A stretch of DNA of 50,305 bases, taken from assembly GCA_039545355.1 (NCBI GenBank), contig BCJJ01000062.1, positions 1-50,305 of the forward strand, in the 5' to 3' direction. Source of the stretch: Trichosporon coremiiforme. Lineage: Eukaryota > Basidiomycota > Tremellomycetes > Trichosporonales > Trichosporonaceae. The notes beneath the pieces were generated by a model. It worked only from the letters and a program-made list of their open reading frames with translations, searched no databases and had not been told where the DNA came from. Positions 33,226 through 42,562 of the stretch are shown piece after piece (position 1 is the first letter of the stretch; each line of letters starts with the position of its first letter). The position numbers and the translations under genes were made by a program.

Positions 33226-36164
33226 ATGAGTCAGTCTAGCCAGTTCAGCCAGCGACAGCGCCCACGCAGGGCGCTCGACTACGACCTCGACTCGCTCATC
33301 GACCTCTCCCAGCCCACACCCCCGAAGTCTCGTGCCAGGGAGCCGATCGACCTGACCGACTCACCAGAGCCGAGCCTCTCGTCTCCAGCCCCTGGGCGCA
33401 GGGGAAAGAGTGGACTCTACCCCGTCATGCCTATTGCGCCACTGTCCCCCTCGACGCGGCCGAACAACGCTCGTGCTCGCCCTTTGTCATCGCAACCATC
33501 ACTCTCTTCCTCCAGCGTTGGTTCGCAGCGGGAAGTCAGCCTCTACGACGACTTCGACTCGGGATTTGGCTCTAGTATCTCCAAGCCCAAGAAGACGTCG
33601 GCTCCTACTCCCGCCAAGTCCTCGGCCAAGTCCTCCGCGCCCCGCATGGCTAACGACTACGGGGCGTACATTCGCCCTGCGACGGCATTCAAGAGCGCGC
33701 CACGCAAGTCCGCCTTCGACCAGCCCGGATACCGTGATGGGTGGCCGGACTGGGTCTCTGCTCCGGTGAGCAAGGCCCCTTCGCCGCAAAGTGCCCCCGA
33801 GCCAGAGGAGAAGGACAAGGAGCCAGAGGAGGTCGAGATGAACGGCGAGGACTTTGACCTGAACCAGGCCAAGTTCACGGCCGAGGACTTTGAACGCTTC
33901 CACGGCGACCCCGAGGAGCAGATGCGCAATCTCCTCGCTGGCGCTGTGGGAGAAGGAGAGGGCGAGGAAGACGAGGAAGGCGCGGACACGGTCGAGGGCT
34001 TCGCGGACGGCATGCGCCTCATGCCCCACCAGGTCCGTGGTGTCAAGTGGATGCGCGAGCGAGAGACCGGCAGGAAGTACGGAGGCATCCTGGCTGATGT
34101 GAGTTGACTTGTCTAGGTCCCGGAACTGACAGCAGGATATGGGTCTTGGAAAGACGGTGCAGACTCTCGCGCGCGTCGTCGAGGGAAGGCACACGGCGTC
34201 GGAGAAGAAGGCGTACAAGGGCGGAACACTGTGAGCTTACTTATCCCCTGCGTGTAGCTGACAGCAGTATCATTGCGCCCCTTGCCGTAATGGAGCAGTG
34301 GGCGTCTGAGGCGCGCACGAAGACACAGCCGGGCCTGCTCAAAATCACGACGCACCACGGTCCGGGACGTAGTTCTAGTTAGCTGAAAAAGGCGTTTCGA
34401 GCTAACAACAGGCGGAAAGGAGCTGGAGAAGTACGATGTGGTGATCACGACGTTCCAGGTGCTTGCGTCCGAGTTCAAGGCGCGCACGCAACGCGCCGCT
34501 CCCTCGGACAGCGACGACAGCGATGACGGCCTGCGGAAGAAGATGAAGCGGAAAAAGAAGGTCATGGCGGCCTTGTACGACGTCAAGTGGCTGCGTATCG
34601 TCGTCGGTGAGCTCGCCGACGCATGACCCAGCTAACCGCAGACGAGGCTCAGAACATCAAGAATCACAAGACGCAGACGGCCAAGGCTGCCGTTGCCCTC
34701 AAGGCCAAGTACCGGTGGTGCTTGACTGGTACGCCGATCCAGAACAATGTCGAGGAGCTGTTCAGTCTGTTCCAGTTCCTGCGTGCGCGCCCGCTGGACA
34801 ACTGGCAGGTGTTCAAGGCCCGTATCTCCTCCGAGGTGAAGAACGGACGAACGGGCATGGCGATGAAGCGCCTGCACATCATCCTGAAGGCTATCATGCT
34901 GCGGCGAACGAAGGACGCCACTATCAGTGAACTTTCCATATGTGTTTTATGAGCTAACGGCAGACGGCAAGCCAATCCTCAACTTGCCTGAGCGCCGCGT
35001 CGAGGTGATGCAGTGCGAGTTTGACAACGACGAGCGCGAGTTCTACGATGCGCTCGAGAAGAAGACGCAACTCACGTTCAACAAGTTTGTCAACGCGGGC
35101 ACGGCAATGGCCAACTACACGTCCGTACTGACCATGCTGTTGCGCCTGCGCCAGGCTTGTGACCATCCGCTCCTCGTCAGCCGCACGGCGGCTGTTGATT
35201 CAGATACGCTCGGCCGCGAGAGCGAGAACTTTGACAGGGAGATGTCGGCCGACGCGGTTGAGTTTGACGATGGCGAGGACCTCGCCGACCTCCTGTCTGG
35301 GCTGACGGTCGCTGGGCCGAAGAAGTGCGAACTCTGTAGCGCTCCGTGAGTTTACATTAGGACCGTCTGAACTGACAAACAGCCTGCCCGGCGTTGGTGG
35401 GAAGCACTGTCTGGACTGTGTGCGCATCACGCGCCGAGCGGGCTCGGAGGCGCGCGGCCTTCCCCCGTCCTCGGCCAAAATCCGCATGCTGCTTAAGCTG
35501 CTCCGCGAGGTCGACACTCGCTCCAAGAGCACGGAGAAGACGATTGTGTTCTCGCAGTTCACCTCGTTCCTCGACCTGATCGAGCCCTACTTCCGCGCCG
35601 AGGGCATCGACTACGTCCGCTGTAAGCTTGCTGTATACCAACGTAGCTAATAACAGACGACGGCTCTCTCGCTGCCGACAAGCGTCAGAACGTGCTCGAG
35701 ACAATCCGCACGAGTGCGAAGCACCGCGTCATTCTCATCAGCTTCAAGGCGGGCAGCACGGGTCTCAACCTTACGTGCTGCAACAACGTCGTGCTGATGG
35801 ATCTGTGGTGGAACCCTGCGTGAGCATCTGCAGCTTCCTTGCGGAATCTGGAAAGCTAACATCAGCCTCGAGGACCAGGCGTTCGACCGCGCACACCGTC
35901 TGGGCCAGACGCGCGCTGTCAACATCTGGAAGCTGACCGTGGGGGAGACTGTCGAGGCCCGTATCCTTGCTGTGAGTTGACAGCATCGGCCTGCGAACTG
36001 ACATGACAGCTGCAAAACCAGAAACGCGAGCTTGCCAAGGCTGTGCTCAGCGGCGAGGGCGCGAAGAACCTCAAGCTTACCATGGCGGACATCATGAGTG
36101 AGCTAACGCATAGGTATAGAGCTGACGAGCAGAACTGTTTGCGCGCTCGCACGACGACGAGTGA
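33226..36164 (+). CDS. SNF2-family ATPase, ULS1/RAD16-like, with SUMO-interaction-like motifs
   Basis: Eleven exons: 33226-34098, 34136-34230, 34268-34368, 34412-34606, 34642-34926, 34964-35345, 35383-35621, 35657-35819, 35866-35971, 36010-36097 and 36133-36164. They give 852 residues; introns are 35-46 nt. The N-terminus (1-260) is disordered and has two SIM-like acidic-flanked cores, [11 protein letters not shown] and [11 protein letters not shown]. Motor motifs: [25 protein letters not shown] (near 290-300), TTFQVL, DEAQ near 422, LTGTPIQNN, then helicase C with [30 protein letters not shown] and [14 protein letters not shown]. This is the ULS1/RAD5/RAD16 branch. Between the two motor halves, where the branch has a RING finger, only CELC and CLDC (near 639-655) remain. 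Likely roles are clearing Rad51 or sumoylated proteins from chromatin. One donor (34369, GTAGTT) is weak. Confidence 0.85.
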
Positions 36165-36256
36165 GCTGCGTCTTGGACTATGTAGACTGTTACTGTGCTT
36201 GTGTAGAGACATATCCATGTATCAGCAATACCCACATTCATTATCATGCATCACAG

Positions 36257-36360
36257 TATCTCGGCCAATATGGCATGTAGCTAACATGTTTTTAGGTGAC
36301 GCGACCGAGAAAGGTTCGAACTGCTCCAGGATCTCGCGATGAAGATCCGCACGAGGAAGG
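36257..36360 (+). pseudogene. Duplicated fragment of EF2 (end of intron 4 plus exon 5), frameshifted
   Basis: This piece aligns with 49024-49125 in the EF2 gene: 97 of 102 bases match and two bases are inserted. The copied part spans the last 39 bases of EF2 intron 4, including GTAGCTAACATGT..TTAG, and the first 63 bases of exon 5. It therefore came from DNA, not from a spliced message. Two exon substitutions are silent (third positions of the Ala and Lys codons), but the two-base insertion after TTCGAA breaks the frame and leads to a TGA soon after. It lies on the same strand as EF2 and about 12.8 kb upstream, 92 bp after the SNF2 stop. Confidence 0.85.
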
Positions 36361-36452
36361 ATCAGTGGCTGAGTGGGAGTCCAGAGTGTTCCCTGCCCTC
36401 GTGCCGTGCGCGCCGTGCGGTGGTCACGGGGCCATCCGACGACAAAATGCGT

Positions 36453-36477
36453 GGGACCAATCGCCATCGGTCCCAAT
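36453..36477. promoter_or_regulatory. Inverted repeat carrying paired CCAAT boxes upstream of DAP1
   Basis: GGGACC (36453-36458) pairs with GGTCCC (36469-36474). CCAAT occurs at 36457-36461 and at 36473-36477. CCAAT is the HAP-complex target in fungi, which links respiration, iron and heme; the gene downstream encodes a heme-binding protein. Function is inferred. Confidence 0.4.
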
Positions 36478-36495
36478 CATGACGTCCCTCTGTCA

Positions 36496-36500
36496 TATAA
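36496..36500 (+). promoter_or_regulatory. TATA-like element of DAP1
   Basis: TATAA within CTGTCATATAACC, 38 bp before the DAP1 ATG. The short distance implies a very short leader if it is used. Confidence 0.35.
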
Positions 36501-36537
36501 CCGGCCCCTCCCTCCCAGACCAGCAACCACAAGCACC

Positions 36538-37714
36538 ATGTCGTGGTACGAGACGCTGACGAGCGCGCCGGTCCTGCTCGCGATCGCGGTCGGCATTAGC
36601 GCCATCCTCTACGTTCTGCAGGCCAATCCCCAGCCGCGCGAGCACTGGGTTAAGCTGCAGCAGGAGCAGGCCGCCAAGGCCGCAGGCAGCGGCGGTGCGG
36701 GCTCCGGCAAACAAGCCACCGAGACCAAGGACCCAAAGGCGAAATTGGCGGAGAGCATTGTGAGTTGTTGTTCCTTCTCTTCTTCCCACTTTACGACTCC
36801 GACGACACACGAAAGAACAAAACGCTTACGATGACCCAGTCCGTGATGAGCGCTCCCGCCGCCGACCTCGCCCCGCCCAAGGTGAGTCCACTGGTCCATT
36901 GTTGTGACGAGGGCTTGGCGTCGAACGAGCTGGAAGATCGACCCATCCAACTCGCACTTCGCTATGCACCTCGCCCATACTCCGTCACCGCTCCCCAGCT
37001 ACCAGGGCTAGACCACGCACCCCGGTTTTGACGACTGCGGGCGCGGCCTGGGAGCGAGCAGCTACCAGGGACAGCACAGCTAACGCCCAGGACGACCCGA
37101 TCTCTGTCGCCGAGCTCCGCCAGTACGATGGCTCGGACCCCTCCAAGCCGATCTACGTTGCTATCAAGGGCAAGGTGTACGACGTCTCGAACAAGAAGGA
37201 GATGTACGGCCCCGGCGCTGGCTACAACGTCTTCGCCGGCAAGGACGCGAGCAAGGGTCTCGGTGAGTTCGAGTAGAGGGGGGGCCTATCATTCGCCGTG
37301 ATTACCTCACTCCTCCCCTTTTCCCTTGCTTCTCCCGGCCATCAACACCGACTGCGATGTTGCCACTTGACAGTCCGGTGCTATGGTCGTTGGAGCTCGG
37401 GCAGCCAGGCTGGTGCCCGAAGCCGAGGTCCGAGGCCGAGGCACGGTTTACCCGCGCTCAGAAGAGGACGAACCCGGAACTCAAGTGCTGACGACCAGGC
37501 ATGTCCTCGCTCGACCCCAAGGACGCGATCGCGGACTACTCGTCGCTGAACGAGACGCAGATGAAGACGCTTGACCAGTGGGACTCGTTCTTCGCTAAGG
37601 TACGTGACGCCCCCTTCCTATTTCCATCACGGCGAAGGAAGAATCAGCTGCCCATGCCTACGACTAAAGCTAACCAAACAGCGATACAACATTGTCGGCA
37701 AGGTCGTCCCCTAA
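36538..37714 (+). CDS. DAP1: DAP1/PGRMC-type heme-binding membrane protein
   Basis: Exons 36538-36759, 36840-36881, 37091-37262, 37499-37599 and 37682-37714 give 189 residues. A single N-terminal membrane segment (VLLAIAVGISAILYVLQ, residues 12-28) is followed by a hydrophilic linker and a cytochrome-b5-like MAPR domain: ISVAELRQYDGSDPSKPIYV, AIKGKVYDVS, YGPGAGYNVFAGKDASKGLG, and the closing WDSFFAKRYNIVGKV. In Dap1/PGRMC1 a Tyr in this domain binds heme axially, and the protein supports the sterol P450s Erg11 and Erg5 at the ER. The introns (80, 209, 236 and 82 nt) are long for this window. A second ATG in exon 2 (MSAPAADL) would give a soluble form, but the first ATG with the membrane anchor fits the family. 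Confidence 0.9.
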
Positions 37715-38330
37715 TCTGAAGCAGAGGATCTACAGTATGCAGTAATACCGAGTTTATCCAGCGCGCCGAATGGCCGCAGCGGGCAGCTCCCGGCCGCGGC
37801 ATGGCATCATTAACCTAGCTGACCTGGCGCGCTGACGGCTACTGACATGCGCGCGCCCCGGAACCGATCAACGAACAGCCGATAGCGACGGGCATCGAGC
37901 ATAGCCAATGTTAGAAATTAGAAACGTGGAAAACAGCGCATGCGGCGCATTGAGCGTTCTGAAATCGCGCATCGCGCTGTGCAGTGCACAGCCCGTCGAC
38001 CCCCGGTGAAACCACATTGATACCAACGAACAGCGCCTGCAAGCAAAAATAGCACCAAGTCCAGCGCCAACACGGTCGTGGCGCGTTCATCACGTCTCTA
38101 GGCTGCGGAGTTGCTATGCTTCAGCGCCAGCATTTGGATGGGGCATATAATAATGCACGACTGGAGCTGACGTCCCGCTTCTTCCTGCTCACTCACTATC
38201 TTGCAGCGCACTCACACCTACTTTCGTCACCCATACTCACGTCCTCACCTCGACATCGAACGGATCGAACGAACAGCCGCACCCAAGGAGGCCTCGCTGT
38301 CTGATCGAATCGACGGATCGACGAGACAAG
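37715..38330 (+). other. Intergenic: DAP1 3' end and CYSTM promoter
   Basis: 616 bp without a gene. It holds a TATA-like site at 38146-38152 and, before 38331, a C/A-rich leader (ACGAGACAAG before the ATG). Confidence 0.5.
38146..38152 (+). promoter_or_regulatory. TATA-like element upstream of the CYSTM gene
   Basis: TATAATA in GGGCATATAATAATGC, 179 bp before the ATG, followed by a CT-rich stretch. CYSTM genes are often stress-induced and TATA-driven; this is inference. Confidence 0.4.
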
Positions 38331-38747
38331 ATGTCCTACAACCCCCCGCAACAACACTATGGCCAGCCCATGGGCCAGGCGTACGGACAGTACCCGCCCC
38401 AGCCGTCTTATGGTTACGGCCCGCCTCAGCCGATGCAGACTGCTCCCCCTGTAAGTTTGGTCGTCCTGCCCCTGCCTCTCATCTTTCTCTCTGGCACCTC
38501 TCCTCACTCTTGTCATTCGCCTCCCGCGCTTTATGGAACAGGAGCTCCCATCCCTCCTCCATAATTGATAGCTTGAGGTGTACGATGTAGCAAGCTGACA
38601 CCTCAGCCGCAACAGATCATCATGGCGCCTCCTGAGAAGAAGGGCGGCGGCGCGGGCAAGGCGGCCGCATGCTGCGGACTTGGAGCTTGTCTTTGCTGCT
38701 GCTGCGAGTGCTGCGCTTGTGAGGAGTGTTTGGATTGTTTGTTCTAG
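38331..38747 (+). CDS. CYSTM-type cysteine-rich tail-anchored peptide
   Basis: Exons 38331-38450 and 38607-38747 (intron 156 nt, ending GCTGACACCTCAG) give 86 residues. The N-terminal half is a Pro/Gln/Tyr/Gly-rich low-complexity stretch (MSYNPPQQHYGQPMGQ, PQPSYGYGPPQP). The C-terminus is the CYSTM pattern: AAACCGLGACLCCCCECC then ACEECLDCLF, 12 Cys in 26 residues. CYSTM proteins attach to membranes through this Cys-rich segment, probably palmitoylated, and are linked to stress resistance in yeasts and plants. Partner and activity are unknown. It runs convergent with POLE3, 190 bp apart. Confidence 0.8.
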
Positions 38748-38937
38748 TCGCCGCGAGGCGGAGCCGAGCGTCTGATCGGCCATAGTCTGGTCGCTGACCG
38801 ACATTCTGTAACCGCCCAAGGTTCTTTTGATAGTCTGATGTATGGTTTTGTGTAGCTATGCCTCTTGCTAACTTATGTCTCCTCCAGGAAAGTCAGCGTA
38901 CACAGAGAAGTGGAATTTGACAATATGATACATAGGT

Positions 38938-39737
38938 CTACTCGTCGTGCTGTCCATCCTGCTCCTCACCCTCGTCTCCGTCAGCGCCATCGCCACCGTC
39001 CGCCTGCTCCTCCTCCTCCTCTTCCTCGTCGTCGACGGCCATGCTCTCGTCCGCCTCGGTGGCCGCGTTCGACTTGCGCTTCCCCCGTCCCGGGCCGGGC
39101 TTCTTCTTCGCTGCCTTGGTCGCGGCAATGTGGGCGCGGTACGCTGGCTGTCAGCTGAATATTCAAAGGCACGTAGCTGCGCGGCATTCCAGACCACAGT
39201 CCATGAGGATGAGCCAAAGGAACAGGGGACTCACCAGCAAGCTCTTGCTCGAGTATCGGCACGAGGGCGTCGGCGGGTCCGAAGTCGAGCTCAGTAATGG
39301 CCTTGAGCACGTCGCCGGCCGTGATGCTCTTGCCTGAGCGCTCAAGGGCTTGGTCGTGGGCGTGCGCCGCTGCATGTTAGCTCGAAGACAAGCTGGAATG
39401 AGCTGCACATACACAGGAAGTTGATGAAGAGCGTCGAAGAGCGCAGGAGCGCAGTCACGACGTCCTGCTGCATCTTCACATTGTCCGGGATCTGCATGTC
39501 AGCTACCTGAAGGGGGTACACCCAGCTTTCTGCACGCCTTCCTCCCCGCCGATGTCGCGAGGGACGTTGAAAGGTGAAAGTGTACGGGGAAGACGGACTC
39601 ACCGATCCTTTGGCCAGCTTGATCAGGTTCGTCTTCGGGAGCTCGTACTCGGCGATTCCGGGCATGAAGGGGCGCTGCTGCACCGAGGCCGGGGAGGGGG
39701 GCGCATCGTTCGTTGTCGTGGCGGCTTTTGGCGGCAT
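38938..39737 (-). CDS. DPB4: Histone-fold protein, POLE3/DPB4 type
   Basis: Exons read from 39737 down: 39603-39737, 39413-39491, 39235-39369 and 38938-39143 give 184 residues. The histone fold lies at about 30-115: YELPKTNLIKLAKGSIPDNV, QQDVVTALLRSSTLFINFLS, AHAHDQALERSGKSITAGDV, LKAITELDF. A coiled, basic helix (AYRAHIAATKAAKKKP) and a very acidic tail (DDEEEEEEQ, DGDEGEEQDGQHDE) follow, as in POLE3/CHRAC17. It pairs with a POLE4/Dpb3-like partner in DNA polymerase epsilon and possibly in a chromatin remodeller, and handles H3-H4 during replication. The exon 2 donor is GTATGT, one codon phase off from the first GTGTAT seen; only GTATGT keeps the frame into SAHAHDQA. Confidence 0.85.
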
Positions 39738-39800
39738 GGCGGATGGTGGTGGAAGAGTGGGAGATGACGAGTGTGGTGAGCTAACCACTGGAGATGAGCG

Positions 39801-39810
39801 AGACGCGTCT
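39801..39810. promoter_or_regulatory. MluI-box-like palindrome (ACGCGT core)
   Basis: ACGCGT is the binding core of the MBF cell-cycle factor, which drives S-phase genes in yeasts. It lies 64 bp upstream of the POLE3 start and in the same interval as the MLH3 promoter. The same core occurs elsewhere in the window inside genes, so by itself it is weak evidence. Confidence 0.35.
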
Positions 39811-40024
39811 GGGCGGCGCGTGTTTTGACGAGGCACTGACACTGGAAATGACAAGGCAGCTGGTTGCACTTCACCAGACGTTTCCTTCGTCCACGACTAC
39901 TCGCGTTGCTCTCAGGCAGCTCGAGGCATACACAAACATTCCTTCATCCCTTATGAGCAGATGGAAATGCATGCATGACTCTGGATATCATGAGAGATGG
40001 CTAAAGCAGGGAACTAGACTGGTT

Positions 40025-40032
40025 TCACGTGA
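40025..40032. promoter_or_regulatory. TCACGTGA palindrome, POLE3/MLH3 promoter
   Basis: An E-box palindrome 144 bp before the MLH3 ATG, of the same form as those upstream of CPA2, DBP9/APD1 and VPS72/EF2. Confidence 0.4.
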
Positions 40033-40175
40033 CTTTAGGTGGCGAAAGTGGAGGCCCGCTGAGATGACGGATGTTGAGCTGTGAGGTTCAAGACAGTCTT
40101 CACCTTCCCTCCCCACCCAGTACAACCCCTCATCCTCCATATTTTGAGGACGATGAGCTGAACTGAGACACCACC

Positions 40176-42487
40176 ATGGACCGCATCGAGCGCCTCCCGC
40201 GACCGACAGCGCTGCGCCTGCGCTCGTCTGTTGTTGTTGCTTCGATCCCGCAAGTCCTTAACGAGCTGGTGCAGAATGCCCTCGACGCCGGGGCAGCGAG
40301 GATAGCGTGCTGGCTGGACTTGAATCGGGGAAACGAGAGTATCCGCGTTGAGGATGACGGCCATGGGCTCGACCTCGACGCCTTGCTTGCTGTTGGCGAG
40401 CGGAACAGTATGTGCCGTTCTCTCTGCCTTGCTAACCTGCCAGTGACGAGCAAGGAGAACCACGGTTTCGGTGCGCTCAGCACATACGGCTTCCGCGGCG
40501 AAGCGCTCGCATCCATCTCGACCATGGGCTTAGTCGACATCACGTCCCGGGTCGCCGAGGAAGACACAGTCACCAAGATCCTTAAGAGGGGCGAGGCACT
40601 GTACCTCGGCCCGGCGAAGCGGGAGCTCGGCCGTGCACGCGGCACGAATGTGACTGTCCGCGACCTTTTCCATGGAGTGCCAGTGCGGCAGGCTGAGCTC
40701 GCCGCCGCGTCGTCTTCCTCCGTGCTGGCTTTGTGCAAGAAGGTCATCGAATCACTCGCACTTGCGCATCCGCATGTGCGATGGAACCTGTGGGCGAAGG
40801 GCTCGCGGAGCATGCGGAAGGTCCTGTCGCTGCAAGGCTGCAGCAGTACACTTGAAGCGTTCAAGGAGCTGTACGGCGCTGCCGGCGTCGAGAAGGTCCA
40901 GCATGTGAGCACCTCCGCCGGCCCGCGCCGCATCGACGGCTTCATCAGCCTCGAGGGTGCCGTGACCCGCGCACAACAGCACCTCTTCATCAACGGGTAC
41001 CCGATCGAGAACTCGGTGCTGCACCAGACTATCTCGAAACGTTTCGCCAAGAGCCCTTTCGGCTCCATTGCCAGCGACCTCATGGACGACCCGCCGATGG
41101 GCGGCAAGCACCCGTCGCCGCGGCGGCTGGAACGATACCCCGTCTATGTCCTGAACTTGACGCTGCCAGCCGACGAGGTCGATGCGTCGTACGAGCCTCG
41201 CAAGATGACGCTCGGGTATCGCGACTTTGACAGCGTGCAGAAGTTCCTGCTCGGCGTCGTCGAGGAGTTCTTGTCGAGGAACGGGGTCATCGGTGTTGGC
41301 GCGCAACGCGAGACGACCCCGGGCTCTCCAGCCCCACGATCCGTTGCTGCGTGGTCCACTCGGTCAGGTAAACGTGCTCGCGCCAGGAGCACGTCGCCAA
41401 CTTCGACTCGCAACGTCCGTCGCTCCGTCTCGGGGGCTCCTGAAGAGAGCCTGAACCGTCTCTATGAGGAGCGCATCAAGCCCGTCGAGGCTTCGCTGCA
41501 GCCAGCTGCTCAGCCAGAAACGCAAGAATTCGAAGACCACCCGGGACGAAACCTGATACAGGATCTCATCGCCGTAGGTGGGCGAGATCCGAATTGATGC
41601 TGACCTAGCAGGCCACAGATGACGGTGTTCTCCGCATTGGACGAGCTGGCACCACAGTCGGCGACGATGAGCTGGCAGATCCCACGACCCTGACCAAAAC
41701 CCTGCCCGTGTCGGACGTCGATATATCGTTGTCAAGCGCTTCGCTGCAGAGCGCAAGCGTGCTGCGCCAAGTCGACAAGAAGTTCATTCCATGCGTCCTC
41801 GAGGCTGATGGCCGCAAGACGCTCGCCATCTTTGACCAGCACGCCGCTGACGAGCGCGCGTCACTGGAGATGATCCTCGAGAGCTTGTGCAAGTCGTTTG
41901 CTGAGGACGCGATGCCCACCACGGCGATCGAGGAAGGCACAGTTCGCCTCGTGCTCTCCCGACAGGAGGTCGAGTACCTTGAGACGCCCGGTGTTCAGCC
42001 CCTCCTCCACCGCTGGGGCATCCGATTGGGACTAGCTCAGCCCGACGGCGACTATGCACAAGTCAACGTATACGCTGTTCCGGAACTGCTCGACCGCCTC
42101 GCCCGCAAGCAGGCGACTGAGCTGACGAGGCTACTGCGACTTTACCTGCCTGAGGCTGCGGACGGCATCGGCGAGATCCAGGCTCTGATGGCAGCATTGG
42201 ATGCTGGCACTGAGACCACGGATGGTAACAGCTGGAACGCCATCATACGCTGGATGCCGCGCGAGATGCTCGAGCTTGCCAAGTCCAAAGCTTGTCGCGG
42301 CGCTGTCATGTTCGAAGACGTCCTAGACAAGGATCAGTGTAAGCGTCTTGTCTCTCGCCTCGCGGATACGCGCAACCCGTGGGCGTGCGCGCACGGACGG
42401 CCGACTGTCGTGCCCCTCTGCGTTTTCGACGGCATTGAGTCCGGTCGTCCGCCCATCGACTGGACCAAGGTTGCCGCGCAAAACTAG
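40176..42487 (+). CDS. MLH3: DNA mismatch repair/meiotic endonuclease MLH3
   Basis: Exons 40176-40407, 40444-41573 and 41609-42487 give 746 residues. The GHKL ATPase half has VLNELVQNALDAGA (motif I), VEDDGHGLD, GFGALSTYGFRGEALASI and GTNVTVRDLFHGVPVR. The C-terminal half has the metal-dependent endonuclease motif DQHAADERASLE (near 530), then ACRGAVMFEDVL and WACAHGRPTVVPL, a set diagnostic of MLH3 rather than MLH1 or PMS1. MLH3 with MLH1 nicks DNA in mismatch repair and resolves meiotic crossovers. Intron 1 (40408-40443, 36 nt) is in frame with no stop; splicing gives RNMTSKEN, matching the conserved RxxTSK loop. The last acceptor could be CTAG at 41608 or the CAG ending at 41611, differing by one Gln. 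Confidence 0.92.
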
Positions 42488-42562
42488 ACCATAGAACATA
42501 GAGTACATGTTGTACTATGATACATGTAACAACTGAAAGTATGATACACAATTCAGCGCCGC

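Larger units (their letters stand above)
36165..36537 (+). other. Intergenic, SNF2 ATPase to DAP1, with EF2-derived piece
   Basis: This 373-bp stretch holds the SNF2 3' end, a fragment copied from the EF2 gene (36257-36360), and the DAP1 promoter with paired CCAAT boxes and a TATA-like site. Confidence 0.6.
39738..40175. other. Divergent promoter, POLE3 / MLH3
   Basis: 438 bp between two DNA-maintenance genes read apart. It holds the palindrome AGACGCGTCT at 39801-39810 and TCACGTGA at 40025-40032. No gene is seen. Confidence 0.55.
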
